In this document: piece after piece, positions 59,527 through 64,000 of the stretch | Layout: every line of letters starts with the position of its first letter | Numbering within the stretch: the first letter of the stretch is position 1 | Assembly: GCF_900113575.1 (NCBI RefSeq) | Contig: NZ_FOPV01000011.1 | Coordinates: forward strand, 1 to 64,000 | DNA length: 64,000 nt | Source of the DNA: Nitrosospira sp. Nsp14 | Lineage (GTDB): Bacteria; Pseudomonadota; Gammaproteobacteria; Burkholderiales; Nitrosomonadaceae | Direction of reading: 5' to 3' | Notes under the pieces: generated by a model | Database searches by the model: none | What the model was told of the DNA's origin: nothing | The model's input: only the letters and a program-made list of their open reading frames with translations | Position numbers and translations under genes: made by a program

Positions 59527-59916
59527 TCAGGCGCTTGGGGCACGATGAGCCGTAACCTGGATTTCGACACGCATGCGTGGATCGGAAAGTCCAGCTGAAA
59601 TCATCATCGCCGCGGGCCGGGTGTCCCCCAGATATTTTCGAAGAATCGGCCAGCATTTGGGGAAATCCCCTGCAACGGGCAACACGTAAGTAACCCGAAC
59701 AACATCGCGTAAACTTGCCCCCGCTTCATTTAAGGCTGCCTGAATGTTTTTGAAGCATTGCTCGGCTTGTTCCAACAGGTCATCCGATATGGTCATTGTG
59801 CTGTAGTCAAATCCGGTCGTGCCGGACACGAAAATCCAGTCACCCTCGACAACGGCTCTTGAATACCCGATCTCCTGCTCGAATGTCGAGCCTGAACTAA
59901 TCAATTGACGCGGCAT
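59527..59916 (-). CDS. RidA family protein
   Basis: A protein of 129 residues of the YjgF/YER057c/UK114 family. Seen: YSRAVVEGDWIFVSGTTGFD, EQAEQCFKNIQAALNEAGAS, VVRVTYVLPV and the active-site Arg in DPRMRVEIQVTA. RidA proteins hydrolyse reactive enamines and imines made by PLP enzymes; this is a longer-loop subgroup (RutC/Rid-like). The start at 59916 is preceded by GGGAAG; the Met 4 codons upstream would remove it. Confidence 0.85.
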   Translation of the reverse strand: MPRQLISSGSTFEQEIGYSRAVVEGDWIFVSGTTGFDYSTMTISDDLLEQAEQCFKNIQAALNEAGASLRDVVRVTYVLPVAGDFPKCWPILRKYLGDTRPAAMMISAGLSDPRMRVEIQVTAHRAPSA

Positions 59917-60028
59917 GTAACTTCCCATTTTTTTAGATTAAGACAAGCCATTACCCTGCAACGCCTGATCGCCAGCGAGACCGGTGATACCGCTGGCGTT
60001 GAGCCTAACGCGCACGAATGCTGATAAT

Positions 60029-60466
60029 TTAGTGAGAGAAACACTGACTCTTATCTGGCACTACCGTACAGGCGTATCGCAGCTCCTGGACACCTCCCGC
60101 ACGGTTGAATACGTACTCTGCTCTCATGGCTTTGAATTGTGCATCAGTAAAAGAAATAGAGTCGGGGACATAACGGGCTTCGTTCCAGAACCTGACGCGG
60201 CAGAAGTCAGGCTGTGACCGGCACAACTTGCTAAGTGCGGCGCCATAAACCGCCTTGTCCATGTCTCGTTTGGCGTCAATCAGAACCATATGAATATAAT
60301 TACCGGAATTTCCCAGCTGAACCGATCTGACGAGCTGCCAGCCATCACCCTGAGCTAGCGGTTGTGATTGTTGCTGCGGTTGTGATTGTTGCTGTGGTTG
60401 CGATGAGGCTGAAACTGACCATGAGAGAACGAATATGAATGCGATACCGATAATACTTTTGTTCAC
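60029..60466 (-). CDS. Secreted hypothetical protein
   Basis: A protein of 145 residues with a signal peptide (1-21, MNKSIIGIAFIFVLSWSVSA), a short QPQQQSQPQQQSQP repeat, then a globular part with DGWQLVRSVQLGNSGNYIHM and KLCRSQPDFCRVRFWNEARY and a final pair of Cys. The four Cys suggest disulfides in the periplasm. Function unknown; not recognised. Confidence 0.65.
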   Translation of the reverse strand: MNKSIIGIAFIFVLSWSVSASSQPQQQSQPQQQSQPLAQGDGWQLVRSVQLGNSGNYIHMVLIDAKRDMDKAVYGAALSKLCRSQPDFCRVRFWNEARYVPDSISFTDAQFKAMRAEYVFNRAGGVQELRYACTVVPDKSQCFSH

Positions 60467-61122
60467 AAATACTCCTTGGCGGAATCTTTTCCGCCCCTAG
60501 AGACCATTAATGTCACGCTGCATAGAATACCGTCGTAGGAGATATAAGGGGGCGCTAGCGACGGGTTTACGGAATTGCTTACATTAAGACCCGGAAGCTG
60601 TACGGGGCTGTACCAATACCGCAACCTTAAGCTCGATCTATAGATGTTCTGATGCCATGCGCCGAGCGCCCATGCTCCCTCTGTACGCATGGAAGACATA
60701 ACACCGCGGAGCCACCCAAAAATAGAGTTTATTTTATCAACAATAAAACGCGCCAACAAGGAAATCCCGTGCCCTGCTCGGCCTGACTCTCCACAGCTGC
60801 CATTGCGAAGCCAGCCGCAAAAATCGGGACGACATCTAGCCTCCGGTCGAGGTGACTGCGTGCGAATTTCCTTCATGCCTATCCACCCACCCATGTATGG
60901 CCAGGCACGTGCGTTGTAGCGATTAACTTGCCCCGGAGTTTTTTATGTCGAATTTTACTTCGTCGGCTTTCTTTACATGGTAGGTATCGAAACCTTTTTT
61001 ACTGTTAAAAATCCTCGTATTAAAATTCGGCACAGATCTTGCTCATATCTTTTTAACCAAATATAAATAAAAACGAGAGTCGGCAACAGGCAAAAAAGCC
61101 GGCCATTTTCCCTTCAAGCAAA
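60467..61122. other. Intergenic with one doubtful frame
   Basis: 656 bases. A minus-strand frame from 60894 (143 codons) overlaps the secreted protein start as TGA/ATG but is Arg/Trp-rich and unlike any protein I know; I do not call it. From 60960 to 61080 the DNA is strongly A/T-rich, a likely promoter zone for the LuxR regulator. Confidence 0.4.
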
Positions 61123-61890
61123 ATGTCAGATATGGGTTTGTCCTTTTCACTCTCTGCCGAACAGGTAGAACGGTACGCCAGAATTATTCGCGAATGGATG
61201 GCCGTGCGGCGGCATTACGATCTTTTCTTATGGCTCCAGGGCGAAATACAGCACTATCTGCCACACGAAATCATGCTTGCCGCCTGGGGCGATTTCCATT
61301 CAAATCTCATCCACCACGATATTGTGTCCGCCTTGATAGGGGTCAGGACGGAACATTCGGACGTAACCAGCCTGTCGCCGTTGCTGCAGGGACTCTTCAA
61401 CCGTTGGCTCGAGTTGGGTAGGAGGCCGTATGAACTTGGCGTGGGTGAAACTGGTTTCTTGCTTGAAGAGCGTGCCCTTCAGTGTCCGTTGGGCATCGCG
61501 TCGCAAGGGATGCAATCCATACTTATCCACGGAATAAGCGACAAACGCGGGCAGCATGATTGTCTTTACGTAATTTTTGGCTCAGGGAAAAAATTCGGCA
61601 CTTCCTCGTTCAATGCCTTCAATATTCTCCTTCCTTATCTTGATAGCGCGCTGGGGCAGATTGATCCTCTTCCCTCCCACGACCCGCTCGGTCGAGCGCA
61701 TATAAGCCGGGAAGACTACCGACTGACGCGCCGCGAAACCGAAATCATGAATTGGACCAAGGAGGGTAAGACCACCTCCGAAATAGCTGCTATCCTGGGG
61801 ATCAGCACATTTACCGTCAAAAACCATTTGCGAAGTATCTTTAAAAAACTGGGGCCTTATAAATTGTACCCGGAAGGCGTGCGAAACTAG
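61123..61890 (+). CDS. LuxR-family regulator, EpsA (XrtB/PEP-CTERM-associated) type
   Basis: A protein of 255 residues. The N domain (1-190) matches the EpsA regulators linked to exosortase B gene clusters: LSAEQVERYARIIREWMAVR, FLWLQGEIQHYLPHEIMLAA and RRPYELGVGETGFL. The C-terminal LuxR helix-turn-helix is RLTRRETEIMNWTKEGKTTS, EIAAILGISTFTVKNHLRSI, but the last 14 residues (GPYKLYPEGVRN) differ from the usual KLDVxNRAQAV ending, perhaps after a frameshift. No exosortase gene is adjacent. It should control exopolysaccharide or PEP-CTERM genes. Confidence 0.82.
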   Translation: MSDMGLSFSLSAEQVERYARIIREWMAVRRHYDLFLWLQGEIQHYLPHEIMLAAWGDFHSNLIHHDIVSALIGVRTEHSDVTSLSPLLQGLFNRWLELGRRPYELGVGETGFLLEERALQCPLGIASQGMQSILIHGISDKRGQHDCLYVIFGSGKKFGTSSFNAFNILLPYLDSALGQIDPLPSHDPLGRAHISREDYRLTRRETEIMNWTKEGKTTSEIAAILGISTFTVKNHLRSIFKKLGPYKLYPEGVRN

Positions 61891-61965
61891 GACGGCGCGG
61901 TACATATACGACACGGCGCAACTGTTGCCGATCCGTCGCTTCCTGCCAGCCTGCACGCGCAGACC

Positions 61966-64000
61966 TCATTCATGGAAAAGCGATCCCTGGGCCATTGGCC
62001 GAAACTGCAAATGGTAGAACATATTGAGATAACGCATGGTTTCTTCATGCTCTAGATTGCTCACGAACTTCCAGAAACCGTAAATGCGCGACAGCGTCAT
62101 CATCCGTTCCGCATAAAGACGCCACGTGTAGCGCGATTCCACCCGTTTCAGGGCCATTGCGGAGATCTTGTTCCATAACATCGGGTCAACCGCCGAACGT
62201 TCGAAAAAATCTGCCATGGCAGCGGCCGCCGCCGAACCATGATTAGGGTCGAAGTGATAACCCGAAACGCCATGCTGGATGATCTCGCGAGGACCGCCAT
62301 AACAAGTGGCGAATACCGGCAGGCCTGAGGCCATCGCCTCGATGATGGTCAGCCCAAATGCCTCGAATCGAGCGGGCTGAACAAAAATACCCCGCCGGTC
62401 GGCCACGTGCCGATACAATTCGCCGGCGAGATTCTTCTCGAGGCGTATGCCCAACCAACGCATGCTGCCGTCCAGCCCATATTCGTTCATTATGGAATGC
62501 ATGTGTTCGATTTCGGCTCGCTCCTCGCCATCTGACGACAATGCCGGATCGATGTGACCGCCGATCACGAGTAAATTTGCGACTGCCGGAAGCGCAGGAG
62601 ATTGCCCGAATAACGCCGCCAACCCCGTCAGATTTTTAACCGTATCCAGACGCGCCATAGTAAAAATCAGAGGCTTTGAAGGATCCGTGAAATGTCCCCG
62701 CGAGGGGACGCCTGGCTCCTGCCCATACAGCAGGCGTTCGATTTCCGGTAATAGCGACTGCAGACGGCGTTCGTGGTCGAGATAAGAGAAATACACCTCC
62801 GCGTCCGCTCCGGGCGAGACAATGTTGAACTTCGGGTCGAAGAGGTCGATGCCGTTTACCACTCGATATAGCCCGGGCATGGTGAAATGCCGATAAGTCT
62901 CATATTGACCCACCGTATGCGCGGTTCCCGCGATTTCCTGGTACGTACTGGTAATAATAAAATCGGCGCTGTTCATCGCGATGAGATCAGCCGTATACTG
63001 GCAATTGAAGTGGTACTGTGTTTGGCTCTCCCGCCAGTGCAAGGCGGAGTGCAGGTATTTGCTCTGTTCCAGGGCGTGCGCGATATTGCACTGGGTTACC
63101 CCGATTCGCTGGGAGATCAACGAAGCGACAAGATTTCCGTCTGAATAATTACCTATTATGAGATCGGGACGTCCGCTTAACTGCGCGAGGGCCTCCCTTT
63201 CCACGTCATGGGCGAAGTTCTCCAGGTACGGCCATATCTCAAAGCGCGATATCCAATGCCTGACAATTTCACCATTGGGCTTGCGGAACGGTACGCGCAC
63301 GATCCATGCGTTCTGTGTCCCGTGAATTTTTTCGAGCGGCTGATTGCATAGTGTCTCGCCTGCATCAGGAATGAGGCGAGTCGCAATCATGATCTTGGGC
63401 CGCACTTCTATTCCCTGCAGTAACAGACGCTCGCTCATGTCCCGCTCCAGCGCCCTCACCTGATCCAGGATATACACCACTTGACCGCCGGTATCCGGCA
63501 ATCCCAGCACATGGTCCTGGCCGAAAAAGCCATGGGGGGAAAGGATCAGTAATTTTGAGACCATCGGGATACGCGCCAGGAAGTTCTCAAGTATCAAGGG
63601 AGAGGGCGCTTCGAGAATATCGACCAGAAGGCTCATGGTATCGGTTACCCGCGCGGCATTGTCCCCCCAGCCAGGAGCGAAGCCGAGCCCGCTGAGTGGC
63701 TCCGCAAATTGCTGCCACGGTGTCTCCACGGGGTATTTGTCGAGCAACGCAAGCGCACGGCGCAAACCGGCGCGTAGGGCAGCAACATCCGCAAAGTTAC
63801 CGCTAAGCATCAGTTGCCGCCCCTCCATGCTATGGACGGTCAAAAAATGCAACAGCTTTCCTGCGCCTGCTCCCGATTGCGTAAAAAGTGTGCCTGCCAA
63901 CTGCCTGTTCAGGAAGATTACTCCCTGCCCGATCGATCGAACTTCTTTGAGTCTCGGAAAGCCACGATTGAATGGAGCGAAATCCAGCTCCAATACTGGC
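61966..64000 (-). CDS. Sucrose synthase, N-terminus cut by window edge
   Basis: 678 residues of a GT-B glycosyltransferase of the sucrose synthase family (about 800 residues), open at the right edge. Seen: [20 protein letters not shown] (the UDP-sugar and fructose contact region), [60 protein letters not shown], and the E-x7-E motif in [20 protein letters not shown]. It interconverts sucrose plus NDP with NDP-glucose plus fructose. In Nitrosospira and Nitrosomonas such enzymes occur with sucrose-phosphate synthase. The end of the gene is complete. Confidence 0.93.
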   Translation of the reverse strand, partial: PVLELDFAPFNRGFPRLKEVRSIGQGVIFLNRQLAGTLFTQSGAGAGKLLHFLTVHSMEGRQLMLSGNFADVAALRAGLRRALALLDKYPVETPWQQFAEPLSGLGFAPGWGDNAARVTDTMSLLVDILEAPSPLILENFLARIPMVSKLLILSPHGFFGQDHVLGLPDTGGQVVYILDQVRALERDMSERLLLQGIEVRPKIMIATRLIPDAGETLCNQPLEKIHGTQNAWIVRVPFRKPNGEIVRHWISRFEIWPYLENFAHDVEREALAQLSGRPDLIIGNYSDGNLVASLISQRIGVTQCNIAHALEQSKYLHSALHWRESQTQYHFNCQYTADLIAMNSADFIITSTYQEIAGTAHTVGQYETYRHFTMPGLYRVVNGIDLFDPKFNIVSPGADAEVYFSYLDHERRLQSLLPEIERLLYGQEPGVPSRGHFTDPSKPLIFTMARLDTVKNLTGLAALFGQSPALPAVANLLVIGGHIDPALSSDGEERAEIEHMHSIMNEYGLDGSMRWLGIRLEKNLAGELYRHVADRRGIFVQPARFEAFGLTIIEAMASGLPVFATCYGGPREIIQHGVSGYHFDPNHGSAAAAAMADFFERSAVDPMLWNKISAMALKRVESRYTWRLYAERMMTLSRIYGFWKFVSNLEHEETMRYLNMFYHLQFRPMAQGSLFHE

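Noticed and set aside
60463-60894. 143-codon minus-strand frame overlapping the secreted protein start
   Set aside because: Arg/Trp-rich, no known similarity and no ribosome site; the 4-base overlap may be chance.

Overview
This 64 kb window is chromosomal DNA from a beta-proteobacterium, most likely an ammonia oxidiser of the Nitrosomonadaceae (Nitrosospira-like). That is an inference from the gene set: a sucrose synthase, a tandem pair of cyanophycin synthetases with their DUF1854/ABC partners, an EpsA-type (PEP-CTERM/exosortase-associated) LuxR regulator, and beta-proteobacterial gene orders. No ammonia oxidation gene is present, so the genus is not proven. No rRNA, tRNA or CRISPR array was recognised.

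Layout. 1-4.9 kb: the edge of an IS3-like element, a two-gene operon for secreted proteins (DUF2092 and a glycine-rich protein), an FMN reductase and a long poorly coding stretch with tandem repeats, a hairpin and one or two tiny genes. 4.9-12.1 kb: a BI-1 family membrane protein, rlmD, a PolB-like 3'-5' exonuclease, the ydbH-ynbE-ydbL envelope operon, cysM and a ComEA-like protein. 12.5-15.5 kb: an island-like pair encoding a DUF4297 (Cap4-type) nuclease and a small zinc-hook SMC/Rad50-like ATPase, the best candidate here for an undescribed defence system. 15.8-24.8 kb: ssb, a YajR-like transporter, uvrA, glycerate 2-kinase, phoB-phoR and a Nudix hydrolase. 25-33.2 kb: dnaJ, dnaK, grpE and purB, with two very good sigma-32 promoters, then a GST, mnmA and nudJ. 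33.5-40.6 kb: an RTX protein, icd, a cold-shock protein, clpS-clpA and dodecin.

40.8-48.9 kb is a cyanophycin locus on the minus strand: an ABC transporter and DUF1854 protein, then two cyanophycin synthetases, the upstream one shorter and with an altered Mur-ligase P-loop. 49.0-53.4 kb is an ovothiol operon: ovoA, an ovoB-type C-S lyase overlapping it by 4 bp, and an EamA transporter broken by a frameshift. 53.4-64 kb is looser: an alpha/beta hydrolase, an Slp lipoprotein, a decayed PEP-CTERM/HAF-repeat gene, a membrane-anchored protein of unknown function, a lone TIR protein, a RidA protein, a secreted hypothetical protein, an EpsA-like regulator and a sucrose synthase cut by the right edge.

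Taken together the window mixes housekeeping and stress genes (Hsp70 system, Clp, Uvr, SSB, Pho) with storage and redox chemistry suited to a slow-growing autotroph (cyanophycin for nitrogen, sucrose for carbon, ovothiol for peroxide defence). Two possible immunity loci, the nuclease/ATPase pair and the TIR gene, lie in less conserved stretches.
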